DNA from: CAVSJA01 sp963728145
GTDB taxonomy: Bacteria; Bacteroidota; Bacteroidia; Chitinophagales; Chitinophagaceae
Length of the DNA: 64,000 nt
Assembly: GCA_963728145.1 (NCBI GenBank)
Contig: CAVSJA010000009.1
Coordinates: forward strand, 434,001 to 498,000
Direction: 5' to 3'
Of the stretch, positions 15,944 to 24,894 are shown in pieces. The notes below the pieces were generated by a model. It ran no database searches and was not told the DNA's origin. It was given only the letters and a program-made list of their open reading frames with translations. The position numbers and the translations under genes are program-made. The number at the start of each line of letters is the position of its first letter. Position 1 is the stretch's first letter.

Positions 15944-18900
15944 TCAAAAAACTCTCCTGATACGTTGCTTTGGGAAGATGAGCTTATACTTCACCAATTC
16001 AGAATCGACTGACGCGAATTCTTTTTTATTATCCATCCAATTATGGAGCGCGTTAAAATCCTGTAGATTTCTTAAGGTGGTATCATTCCTGAACACGGAA
16101 AGAAAGTTATCTCTCAGGTAAAAGAATCTTTGACCATCGGCGCTCATACCATATGTGTCGTTTGGTGTCAATCCAAAGCAGCTTTTTATGCATAGTCTGT
16201 TATCGAGGAGGTACAAATACTGGTAGCCTGTCTTTTCATCTTTCCTGGATAGAAGAAGTGTAGTTCCTGAATCAGAATTGTACAAATAACTTTCAATCCC
16301 TTCAGGACTTACAAAGCTGTCGACGACTTTCCCAGTAAATTCTCTTAAGATCAGTGTGTCCGCAGGGCTTTTTCTGTCTTCCTTTTTTATTACCTGTTTT
16401 GAAAGGAATTTTTTTGATTTGAAATCAGAACCGATTAACTGTCCTTTTATTCCGAACACTGCTTTGTTGGAAAGGTTCAATACGAAGACGGAATCCTTCC
16501 TAATGGTTGCGATGGCATGAGATTGATCACCGTCTGCATAAGCATATGCAATATGGGGTTGCACCTTGAATGAATCGATTTTATTCCTCTTCTTAAAAAA
16601 CAAGGTGCCCTTTTTGATATACATGAGCGAGCCGGATTCAGTGAAGTCCGCAAAGTAAATATCTGGTAAGGATTCAACGATGGTTCCGTCCCTGGTAAAA
16701 GCATTTATGGTATACTTATTATTTATTGATTTTTCCAGTGCAAGAAATCCATCCTTCTTTTTTGAACTACTTACTGAGAATTCTGAGGGAAATGGTTCTG
16801 ATTTGAAGTTATCGGCCGTATCAACAAATAAGATTTTACCTGTCAATGGTATCATCGGAGGAATGACAAATTGATTGAACTCCAAAAATGGAACCATCAA
16901 TCCGCCATCAACGGTAAATTTTACTCTGTAGGAATCAAAAGGCCTTTCGGTTTCTCCGAATAATACACTGGGGTAATATAAGAATCCGTCTTCTTTGTCA
17001 AGGTTTACATTCTCAATGACCTTTCTTGCCTTGCAATCGTATAGGATGAATTGATTTGCATACAACGACATCCCAGTTGGCGAACTTGTCTTTGTTTCAC
17101 TGTTGCCTGCCAGTAGGAGCACACTTGGGCTATTCATGAAATAGCCATAAGATTTTTGTTTGAATGTCGTATCAGGTTTTCCATTGTGAAATATTTTAGA
17201 CGCGTCGTCTTCTTTGATGAAGATATATTCACCGTCTGGCGAGATATCAACCTCGCCTTTTCCAAAAACCTTTTTAACCAATGTATCAGTGGGATAGAGT
17301 GCGAAAAGCGATTGAATGGCCTGATCCATTGCAATCCTTTTAATCTTTGTTTGTAAACTGAGATTATCAGCCTCCTGGTAGGATTTAAAATCGTAGATAT
17401 GTTTTGCCAGGCGAAGTGCTTTTGTTTTATCAGAGATCGTGTCATTGGTATAAGCCATGTACACCAATGCAAAATCAGTGTTGGCTTTATTCAATAAATA
17501 ATTCCCAACCAATAAGCCAATCAATAAAAGAATGACCAGCAGGGAAATGGTAAACTTCAATCTATTGAACTTCCTGACTGATTTCAATTTCTCCAGCTCC
17601 TCATCTTCTCTGAATGCCCTGCTCCTATTATAAAAATCTAACTGCGCCTTGTCGAGTTTCATCATTGGAATGAGCGACTCGAATTCCTTTACTTTTTTAT
17701 ACCTCAAAAATTCTTTTGGATCCTTTTTCCATTCTTCAAAACCCTTCTGGACTTCCATTCGGATCTCATTCTCCCGGCGGCTCATTGAATTGCGCTGACT
17801 GTCGATCAGCTTAGATAATGTATCATGAGCAAGCTCAAGATTGGTCCCGTCTGCGCGAAGGATTCGACTTTCTAAGAGTTTTTCCAAAACGAATTTCAAA
17901 ATCGCAGGCTTGAGCTCTTTCACGTATTTGGGCGCTTTTTCATCGAGTGTGTATATGCCATTGCTGAGTGTATAAGGAATTGGAAGCTTTGTGCCTTCGA
18001 AAGTCACAAAGCAATCGAGGATATTGAAAACACAATCCTCATCCGCCCCGCGGAAGTGCATGGACAATTCATGTTGTATTTCTTCAGATCGTTGCTTGAG
18101 AAAACGGAACAGTACATCCTTGAAATTTCCGAATATCCTGATATCGCTTGAACTGAATTTTAAATGAGGCAGGCCATTGTTCCGGGGCGCAAGTGTTTGT
18201 TTCTTCTCGGCATGCTTCCATAATTGATCGAGGTAAACCTGTAAATAAGGAAGGGAGATAAAATTCTTTCCCGAAAGCACTTCGATAATATGATTGATAT
18301 CTGCTTCGGGATTTTCAATTGAGATCTTGAAATGATCGCAGGACTTCTGTATTACCTCCTTTACGTCATCCCTGCGCATTGGTTCAACCCTGAGCCGGTT
18401 CTCAGAAATACCACGGAGGTCTTTTTCGAATGTGTCCAGCCATGCAAAATATTCTTCCTGCAATAATAATATGACGTTGCAGGAAAGCACCGAATGTTGT
18501 TCGATGATCTCATGTAATAGTCCTTTGAATATTTCCTTTTCACGGTCCGTTCCCAGGATCAGCAATTCCTCAAACTGATCGAATATCAGGTAAATTGGCC
18601 GGAGATCGGATTTCCTGATTTCAGTTACGATGTATTTGAGTTGATCCCGTTCATTCGAATGAGCGCCCGCGATGGTTCGAATCTGGAATTTTTCTTTTAA
18701 TTCATTCAGCAACGAAATATTTATATTATTTCCCCTTCGTACATAAACAGGGATCCATTCATGTGATTCAAATTGCCTGGCGAGTCCACATTGTACCAGG
18801 CTTGTTTTTCCTGAGCCGGAGGGACCATAGATAAGTACAAAGCGGTTTTTCTTTACCAGCTGATACATGACCTTTTCTTCGTCTTTCCTGCCAAAGAAGA

Positions 18901-18961
18901 TCGAGACATCCTCGCTGTCGTAATAGTCAAGGAATTTGAATGGACTTTTTGTTTCAGTCAT
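15944..18961 (-). CDS. Membrane-anchored STAND NTPase with C-terminal propeller-like region
   Basis: A 1005-residue protein. Residues 8-25 (FKFLDYYDSEDVSIFFGR) form the entry typical of novel STAND (nSTAND1-like) NTPases. Walker A is GPSGSGKTS (46-54) and Walker B IFDQFEEL (126-133), followed by a helical winged-helix-like region to ~440. A strong TM helix lies at ~469-491 (FTISLLVILLLIGLLVGNYLL), preceded by basic RKFNRLK, so the NTPase should be cytosolic and the C-terminal ~500 residues periplasmic. That part has repeated strand-turn units (e.g. VDISPDGEYIFI, YGMSADGQRFFYL) like a WD40/propeller. The gene starts 5 bases after the CHAT protease gene ends, so they form an operon. STAND proteins act as signal-gated switches; the paired role is inferred. 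Confidence 0.88.
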   Translation of the reverse strand: MTETKSPFKFLDYYDSEDVSIFFGRKDEEKVMYQLVKKNRFVLIYGPSGSGKTSLVQCGLARQFESHEWIPVYVRRGNNINISLLNELKEKFQIRTIAGAHSNERDQLKYIVTEIRKSDLRPIYLIFDQFEELLILGTDREKEIFKGLLHEIIEQHSVLSCNVILLLQEEYFAWLDTFEKDLRGISENRLRVEPMRRDDVKEVIQKSCDHFKISIENPEADINHIIEVLSGKNFISLPYLQVYLDQLWKHAEKKQTLAPRNNGLPHLKFSSSDIRIFGNFKDVLFRFLKQRSEEIQHELSMHFRGADEDCVFNILDCFVTFEGTKLPIPYTLSNGIYTLDEKAPKYVKELKPAILKFVLEKLLESRILRADGTNLELAHDTLSKLIDSQRNSMSRRENEIRMEVQKGFEEWKKDPKEFLRYKKVKEFESLIPMMKLDKAQLDFYNRSRAFREDEELEKLKSVRKFNRLKFTISLLVILLLIGLLVGNYLLNKANTDFALVYMAYTNDTISDKTKALRLAKHIYDFKSYQEADNLSLQTKIKRIAMDQAIQSLFALYPTDTLVKKVFGKGEVDISPDGEYIFIKEDDASKIFHNGKPDTTFKQKSYGYFMNSPSVLLLAGNSETKTSSPTGMSLYANQFILYDCKARKVIENVNLDKEDGFLYYPSVLFGETERPFDSYRVKFTVDGGLMVPFLEFNQFVIPPMIPLTGKILFVDTADNFKSEPFPSEFSVSSSKKKDGFLALEKSINNKYTINAFTRDGTIVESLPDIYFADFTESGSLMYIKKGTLFFKKRNKIDSFKVQPHIAYAYADGDQSHAIATIRKDSVFVLNLSNKAVFGIKGQLIGSDFKSKKFLSKQVIKKEDRKSPADTLILREFTGKVVDSFVSPEGIESYLYNSDSGTTLLLSRKDEKTGYQYLYLLDNRLCIKSCFGLTPNDTYGMSADGQRFFYLRDNFLSVFRNDTTLRNLQDFNALHNWMDNKKEFASVDSELVKYKLIFPKQRIRRVF

Positions 18962-18966
18962 TTTGA

Positions 18967-20808
18967 TCAGGATAAGTTTTCACCAAGCACTTCTTCCCGA
19001 AAAGCTTTAAACTGCAGGCGGATTGATTCAAGCTCGTATTTCTTTTTATTCGACAGGTCCATCTTCTCAACCCGGAAGAAATCAGTTGATTTCATCGGGC
19101 AGGAAACATCGCTGAATTCATAGATATCATTCTTGTTCAAATAGCGATTAAAGAACATGACATTGCTTTTGTCTCTTTTATCTTCAAACACCAAACGATC
19201 GATCACAAAAGGTGAGAGGTTGAGAAAATCAAGATTTTCTACATCAATTTCCCTCAGCAACGCATTCCGGATCTTTTCTTTTTTATTCTTGATAAGAACC
19301 ACGGTCCAGTTATCGAGAAAGGTCGGCATGAAATACTGGAAGAAGGTTTGCTCTTCGTCCGATTTTAATGGACGCATCAATTTTATGATCTGGTGTTTGT
19401 ATTGAGCCCGGTTGGTTGGAAGATGGCGGTACTTAAGGATGTCGATCTGTGTAATGCTCGTAAGATGGTAACGATAGAGAAATCCCAGTTTGGTGAAAAA
19501 TTTACAGAGATAGTTTTCGGCACGTTGACATTCGTAAAGCAGATTATTAACTGTCCTTTTTGCCATCCGGTCCATATGCAGCTTCAGGAGGTAAGCACAG
19601 GCAGATTTAAATTCGCTGCCTTCAAGCAGCAGATCTTTCAGGATGGATTGTTCTTCTACAAATTGACCGAGGCCATTATCCCTGGGTTGTGATTCAAGAA
19701 ATTCCCTGATTGCGTAAATGAAAGGTATATAGTCATAAACCGATCTTTCTTCAGCATTCAGGTAAAAGAAATCTTTAAGTAAAGACTGCAGCTCCGGTGT
19801 AATTTTTATTTCGCTGAACTTAAGTTTTGCTTCCCATAGTTGCGCAATCATTATCAATCCCATGAATTCAGAAGAAACATGATAGAGCTGACCCACTTCT
19901 TCCAGCCACTTCAAAAGAAATTTGTCCTTATTCTTCTCATACCTCGCTGCAGACATGGTATTAAGCATGTTGAGCAGGTTGGTGGCGATGGGGAAGGGAA
20001 CGCTGAAAAGAATCTTATCTCTTTTTTCATGGTCTTCGACGATCTCGTTATTGCCCTCCCGCTTTTTGAGTTCAAGCGTTTCCGGATTCCCTGCTTCATT
20101 GAATAAATCATAAAGATGTGCCAGCAGTTTTGCATTGGGTAAATAATTCGGATTTTCAAATTCCGGTTCCGGCGCATTACTAAAAAATGGATTTACATCG
20201 ATTAGGGCCACATCGCCATAGATTCCCCAAAGGGGCTCATCATTTTTCAGGGGCTGCAAATTAATATGCCGCATTTTGCCCAAGCCACCGTCGGTTGCCG
20301 ACTTTGCCGGACCCAGTGCATCTTCGAATGCGTTTGCGAATGAAAGCTGTTTGCCAAAAAGGTTGGAATAAAAACGGACCGCAAATTCGGTTGCACTTTG
20401 ATCATTAACTGCTGCGCTGGTCGCTACGATAACAGGTACTCCGATCTCCTGCAATTTCTTTACCTGTCCGGCAGTTGAGCATCCGTTCAGAAATACCAGT
20501 TTCAGCGATTTGGATTCAACCGAGCTCTTCAGTTGGTCAACAATCCCCTCTGCGTTGGAAAGCGTATCATCGAGTAATACATGCTCTTCACCGGCATGAC
20601 CACTATAATTAAAGACGGCGATACGGCCGGAAAAATTACCAAGGTATTTATTAATGGAGCTGATTGTTGGAAAATTGTCCCGGTGAATGGTGTAATTATC
20701 CTGGACATGATTTTCTGAAAGGAGTTCATAGACTTCATCAAATTCTGTTTTAAGAAGTGGCAACGGCTCTCCCTGACTATTTGCATAGGCCATGAAAATA
20801 ACTTCCAT
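18967..20808 (-). CDS. CHAT-domain cysteine protease, partner of the STAND NTPase
   Basis: A 613-residue protein. The N-terminal ~200 residues form a CHAT domain with FNYSGHAG (catalytic H71) and FLNGCSTAGQ (catalytic C110), followed by VPVIVATSAAVND and a WGIYGDVALIDV end as in other CHAT proteases. Residues ~220-613 are helical with no known motif and could be substrate- or partner-binding. There is no signal peptide or TM. CHAT domains are caspase-relative proteases that cleave partner proteins in conflict and death pathways. The five-base gap to the STAND gene indicates co-translation. ATG 20808 is used; ATG 20793 (MAYANSQG) is a possible alternative. Confidence 0.88.
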   Translation of the reverse strand: MEVIFMAYANSQGEPLPLLKTEFDEVYELLSENHVQDNYTIHRDNFPTISSINKYLGNFSGRIAVFNYSGHAGEEHVLLDDTLSNAEGIVDQLKSSVESKSLKLVFLNGCSTAGQVKKLQEIGVPVIVATSAAVNDQSATEFAVRFYSNLFGKQLSFANAFEDALGPAKSATDGGLGKMRHINLQPLKNDEPLWGIYGDVALIDVNPFFSNAPEPEFENPNYLPNAKLLAHLYDLFNEAGNPETLELKKREGNNEIVEDHEKRDKILFSVPFPIATNLLNMLNTMSAARYEKNKDKFLLKWLEEVGQLYHVSSEFMGLIMIAQLWEAKLKFSEIKITPELQSLLKDFFYLNAEERSVYDYIPFIYAIREFLESQPRDNGLGQFVEEQSILKDLLLEGSEFKSACAYLLKLHMDRMAKRTVNNLLYECQRAENYLCKFFTKLGFLYRYHLTSITQIDILKYRHLPTNRAQYKHQIIKLMRPLKSDEEQTFFQYFMPTFLDNWTVVLIKNKKEKIRNALLREIDVENLDFLNLSPFVIDRLVFEDKRDKSNVMFFNRYLNKNDIYEFSDVSCPMKSTDFFRVEKMDLSNKKKYELESIRLQFKAFREEVLGENLS

Positions 20809-21319
20809 AACAAAAAGTTATTCGTGAAAAAATATAGCACAGGATACAGTTTGGGTTGAGTTTATTACCACGAAACTATTAGTCGCAATTTCCTGGGTGC
20901 CGGGAAACCTGGCAGTCAACCTAATTCTTCTAAAAAGAGCCTAAAAGGGGGCAAGTCTATATTGGCCAGGAGGTTCTTCAGGCAGAAATAACCTTTTAGT
21001 GAGTAGTTTTACCAAGCCACCATTAAATTACGATTTTAATTGATGCACACCATGTTTATATCTTCCAGGGTGGGATTACTACCATGGCCTGATAATTGAA
21101 GCATTGATTTGACGGGCATCAATCACCTGCCTTGGCTAACGACCATTAGCAATTCGATTGTGGAAAAATTAAAGAAAGGTTGTTGATTTCTTAATATTGG
21201 AAATTTTATTTTCTATCTATCTTAACCCCGAAATTCTTCCGGTGTATTTAAGTTCCATGATTGTTTTATTGATCTTGTAAACTGCTTTGCTTCCATTAAA
21301 CGGTAAAAAACTCTTTAAA
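20809..21319. other. Intergenic region with no gene seen
   Basis: About 510 bases between the divergent CHAT gene and the next small plus-strand gene. It must hold both promoters. On the minus strand a TATATTTT stretch about 30 bases before the CHAT start is close to the TAnnTTTG -7 box. No RNA gene, repeat or convincing ORF was seen. Confidence 0.5.
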
Positions 21320-21595
21320 ATGTTCACGCAGGATTACGAACGCAGCACTCTTCTTCAACAAATCCTATCTGCGAAATCGCAGGATGAGGTGATGAAGCTT
21401 ATTGATGCAAGCATCAAGTGGACTCGCACAGACTTATTGGGCGATTCCGGACTTCGTTCATTTGTGGATCGAACCCTCAACGAGATCCGCCAATCCGATC
21501 CATTGAGCAATAGCGCCGAGCAATGGAGTAATTTGAAGATGGCGAAGATTTATTTTAATAGGATCCTTAGAGGTTTCTCCGAACCGGCGTATTGA
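21320..21595 (+). CDS. Small hypothetical protein
   Basis: A 91-residue protein starting MFTQDYERSTLLQQILSAKS at ATG 21320; an upstream in-frame TTG (21287) is unlikely. It is predicted to be all-helical (DEVMKLIDASIKWTRTDLL, NLKMAKIYFNRILRGF), soluble, and without known motifs. It stands alone between divergent and convergent neighbours. Function unknown. Confidence 0.65.
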   Translation: MFTQDYERSTLLQQILSAKSQDEVMKLIDASIKWTRTDLLGDSGLRSFVDRTLNEIRQSDPLSNSAEQWSNLKMAKIYFNRILRGFSEPAY

Positions 21596-21692
21596 TTATT
21601 TTATATTTTTTTATTTGCTATTTGTTATCTCGAAGCAGAGATGCTCTCGAATAATTCTTTTATTTGTAGCATACCGATTATCGGGGTTTCTG

Positions 21693-22274
21693 CTAGTTTG
21701 TTTTTGTCCCCGCCAACACATTCACCCCCTTAGGCAAAGGATTTCCCGAACCTCTTCTAAAACTTACCACCTGCCCAACATGCCACAAAGCGTCTGAAAT
21801 TGGGCCATTCACCAGGTTCCAGAATGGAAATTCATTTTTGTTTGTTCCTCTTTCGAAAATCATATCCATTTCCTCAAGCTTCACATTCGATTGTTTTAAT
21901 AACTCGCTTGCTGTTTGAATATTCTTCAATGTTTTCTCCCGCAATTCTGTATATGAAAGTTTTGGCGGAGGCGAATCGAATTTTGTAGACTTCTTACTTG
22001 TCGTATTTACTAAGATTTCAACCAATCCACTAATATGTTCCAATGTTTCCATTGTAGTTCTTGCTCCTTCAGATGGACGATATGCAAGATCTTTTTCGGT
22101 TAATCCTTCCGTTGCCCAGAAATAACGAAAGCCGAGACCGTCCACCATGCGGGCAGCGACATTGTTTGCGGTGAAACTCTTTGGTGTATCGGGAATTGTA
22201 TAGTAGTATGGTTTGGATTGAGACATGGTGGTAGCGGCGTTGAATAATGCTAAAGCTAGAAAGACGTATTTCAT
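21693..22274 (-). CDS. DinB-like protein with signal peptide
   Basis: A 193-residue protein. The N-terminus MKYVFLALALFNAATTMSQ looks like a Sec signal peptide. The rest fits the DinB/YfiT four-helix bundle: WATEGLTEKDLAYRPSEGARTTMETLEHISGLVEIL and later ISDALWHVGQVVSFRRGSGNPLP. The histidines H79-like (LEHIS) and H in LWHVGQV match the usual metal-binding positions; the third is less clear. DinB proteins are often metal-dependent thiol enzymes; an exported form is common in Bacteroidota but its substrate is unknown. Confidence 0.82.
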   Translation of the reverse strand: MKYVFLALALFNAATTMSQSKPYYYTIPDTPKSFTANNVAARMVDGLGFRYFWATEGLTEKDLAYRPSEGARTTMETLEHISGLVEILVNTTSKKSTKFDSPPPKLSYTELREKTLKNIQTASELLKQSNVKLEEMDMIFERGTNKNEFPFWNLVNGPISDALWHVGQVVSFRRGSGNPLPKGVNVLAGTKTN

Positions 22275-22355
22275 AAATCATTGTTTGGTCGATGCTGAAT
22301 TTATGAAATTCTGAAAGAGAACCGGGATCAGAATTGATGAATGGCGTTAAGCTGA

Positions 22356-22601
22356 TTATTTAAGGGTTGCTTCCAACTCTTCGGCAATGGTTTTGATCAG
22401 TTGGGGATCAAGATTTGACTTTTTAAGATCGGGTTCAGCCATAACTGCCCGATAGTTCCGTTCTTCATCGGGTTCGAAAATGATTTCAATGCCGTTGACG
22501 TTTACAGCGATTTTGTGAGTATAGCCAAAAACACGAAGCTCCGATTCGAATTGCTTCTCTTCGTTTTTGTATTGAACAGACAATAAAAAGGATTCGGGCA
22601 T
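22356..22601 (-). CDS. Small conserved hypothetical protein
   Basis: An 81-residue protein with a strand-rich core (FLLSVQYKNEEKQFESELRVFGYTHKIAVNVNGIEIIFEPDEERNYRAVM by position 5-54) and a C-terminal helix (QLIKTIAEELEATLK). There is no signal peptide. Comparable short proteins occur widely in Bacteroidota without known function. The start ATG 22601 is the only reasonable choice. Confidence 0.72.
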   Translation of the reverse strand: MPESFLLSVQYKNEEKQFESELRVFGYTHKIAVNVNGIEIIFEPDEERNYRAVMAEPDLKKSNLDPQLIKTIAEELEATLK

Positions 22602-22679
22602 GGCGTTAAAGATCGCTTATCGGCGTATAAAATAAAAATCGCAGGGCGGCCCAAGGTTTCTCCTGATTCAAGGCTACTA

Positions 22680-23087
22680 TCAATTATTTAATACGGTATC
22701 CGAAATATGAATCACGCCGTTGGTGATTTTAGCTTCACGGGATTGCAATATTGCATCTCCGATGCTGGCAACACCATTCTTTACATGTATGAGTAATTCT
22801 TTATTGTTAAGTGTGGTCAACTTGTCCCCATCGTTCAGATCCTTATAATTAATTTGGCCATTAACGACATGGCTTTTAATAAGCTCATCCAATTTCGACC
22901 TATTTTCCTTTTCCAGAAGATTCTCCATAAACCCTTTTTCCAGCTTATCAAAAGCCAGATCACTAGGTGCAAAAAATGTAAATGGACCGTTACTGCTCAA
23001 CAATTGATCCATATCGGAAGCATGTACGCCTTTTTTTAAAGTTTTCAGGTTCTTATCAGTGTTAATGACCTGCGTGATGTTTGACAT
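22680..23087 (-). CDS. Fasciclin (FAS1) domain protein
   Basis: A 135-residue protein made of one FAS1 domain. Seen: the H1-like box GPFTFFAPSDLAFDKL, a central LDELIKSHVVNGQINYKDLNDG, and the H2-like C-terminus AKITNGVIHISDTVL. FAS1 domains mediate adhesion or small-molecule binding and are usually exported, but no signal peptide is seen here (MSNITQVINTDKNLKTLKKG), so the location is uncertain. Confidence 0.88.
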   Translation of the reverse strand: MSNITQVINTDKNLKTLKKGVHASDMDQLLSSNGPFTFFAPSDLAFDKLEKGFMENLLEKENRSKLDELIKSHVVNGQINYKDLNDGDKLTTLNNKELLIHVKNGVASIGDAILQSREAKITNGVIHISDTVLNN

Positions 23088-23359
23088 TTTATTGATTTAC
23101 CTGCCTGTAGAATTACGGGCAACTGGACAAGGTAGGCTTAATTAAACCAAAGGGTAGATAAGGTTTAACCAAATGAATATGACATTCCATTAAGGCGCTG
23201 GAATTTAGAAGTTAAGCGAATAATATGAAGAGATAAGTGGACTTGAATTTGGAATAAGGGGAATTCATGATGGTTAAACCTTTTAATTGAGTTGATCTTT
23301 CCTTTTTCTCAGCGCCGTCCTTAGGTAAAGTTCAATGTAGGAGAGAATGTCGTCCGCAT

Positions 23360-24325
23360 TTACACCAAATCCTCTCCCCAACCCCAAACAATCCGCTTCA
23401 CCTCCACTCCTTCCAAATTTCTTTTAAACTGCTCGAAGATCACTGAGCGGTACTTACTTGAGTTTTTGTTCATCATCCGGAATCCGCTTATGTACTCGTA
23501 GTATAATTTTTCGAGCTTGATGTCTCCAGTTAGTTTTATAATGCGTTCCATAAAAGCGATAACCAGTTGTGTATTGTCAGGCTTGATCGCAGCCATGGTT
23601 TTTTTCAGTTTCTCAAGCAGCTTATCATCATCGATACCGATAGCAATATCAATGAGACCAATCTCGGCATAATTAAGTCCTTCTGCAGATATTAGCGCGT
23701 TATATATTTCACAACGCTGTTTACTGTTTAGAAACGATTCGTTACGGGTATAGAAAGTTTCAAACTCTGAAATGTAATAACTCTGGGGAGTTAATTCATA
23801 CAATCCTTCCCATCTTGTGTGTTTATTAGTCGCGCAACGAACCATCCATTCAATAATTGCGCGATGCTTTTCCTGGCCATTGGAAAGAATATTTATGAAT
23901 TGCATTTCAAGAATGCGTTGCTTGTAAACAAGTATCCCTTCCTTATCAGTAAAATGCTTGAGGCCATAAGACATCGCATGCGTAACGTAACATGAATTCT
24001 TTTTATCTCTGTCGAGAAAGACGATCATTTCTTCGCCGGGAAGATAGACGGGGGGTTCGGGTGAAACAAGATGCGAAAAATAGCGGACTTTCAACGTATC
24101 CTCATGGGTCTGTCCTTGTAACACTTCTTTAACCACTATCAATGCATAATTGATATCATAAACACTTGCCGGAACATTTTCAACACCGGTAAAAATCACT
24201 TTGCCCTGGATGATCAGTTCCGCTTCGTTTATTAGTTTCCGTAATGGCCTGGGAGAAATGGGATCTGCTATTGCATTAGAATGCAATAGGATAATCAGAG
24301 CAAGCACGGTTAGGGGTCGATTCAT
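23360..24325 (-). CDS. Secreted protein of unknown function
   Basis: A 321-residue protein starting MNRPLTVLALIILLHSNAIADP, a clear Sec signal peptide; ATG 24325 is chosen over an upstream TTG (24379). The first ~110 mature residues have strand-like segments (LIIQGKVIFTGVENVP, IVVKEVLQGQTHEDTLKVRYF, GEEMIVFLDRD) resembling a small beta domain seen in many secreted Bacteroidota proteins. The C-terminal half is helical and HEAT-like (IGLIDIAIGIDDDKLLEKLKK). Function unknown. Confidence 0.75.
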   Translation of the reverse strand: MNRPLTVLALIILLHSNAIADPISPRPLRKLINEAELIIQGKVIFTGVENVPASVYDINYALIVVKEVLQGQTHEDTLKVRYFSHLVSPEPPVYLPGEEMIVFLDRDKKNSCYVTHAMSYGLKHFTDKEGILVYKQRILEMQFINILSNGQEKHRAIIEWMVRCATNKHTRWEGLYELTPQSYYISEFETFYTRNESFLNSKQRCEIYNALISAEGLNYAEIGLIDIAIGIDDDKLLEKLKKTMAAIKPDNTQLVIAFMERIIKLTGDIKLEKLYYEYISGFRMMNKNSSKYRSVIFEQFKRNLEGVEVKRIVWGWGEDLV

Positions 24326-24659
24326 TAGCAGATGCTGGTTTTGGAGAAAAATCAACTTAAGATAGAAATAACGCGCCAAAAATCGAAGTGTTGTGGATTT
24401 GTTTTCAAAAGAAAATAAGTATTTCCCTGTAGGGTGATTTTCAGGACGAAACTTCCGAAAGCATTATGGAAAATGGGAAGCGAGCCTCAGGATTCCTACC
24501 TCCTACATTTGACCAGGAATAGTTATCGGAGGAATGAGCTGTTGATACGAGGAAAAGGCGCCTAAGGCTGATCTGATAAATTAAGCGTTAGCATCTTATC
24601 TAATCCCCTTAAATTTACCATACCAAAAAACCAGTCCCGCCAACTTACCAACTAATCCA

Positions 24660-24848
24660 ATGACTGACCTTCAGAAGATTAAAGCAAAGCTTGAAAAAAT
24701 GAAATGCCCATTCCATGGGCAGACTCCGAAGATCAAGATCCTGGAGAATACCATTGAGATCGACCATTGCTGTTGCATGGATTTCCAGGAAATTCTTGCG
24801 ACGAAATCAAAGGAATTGATCGCAAAGGAGCAAAAGGACGGATTGTAA
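24660..24848 (+). CDS. CPFH/CCC small cysteine protein
   Basis: A 62-residue protein. Residues 15-19 are KCPFH (C16, H19) and residues 36-39 HCCC (C37-C39). It is a clear paralogue of the protein encoded at 26235-26453: both have xDLxxIKAxxEKMxCPFH at the N-terminus and a CC pair ~19 residues later, then a helix. The Cys/His spacing suggests a metal or redox site. The two copies flank the lipoprotein gene 24895-26238. Function unknown. Confidence 0.7.
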   Translation: MTDLQKIKAKLEKMKCPFHGQTPKIKILENTIEIDHCCCMDFQEILATKSKELIAKEQKDGL

Positions 24849-24894
24849 GATCTAAAGTCGTTTTTCATTTACTTAATGACTTGGCTAAGAGGTC

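Noticed and set aside
15936..20106. Several 60-100-codon frames within the STAND and CHAT genes
   Set aside because: They are out-of-frame readings of genes with clear motifs on the minus strand.
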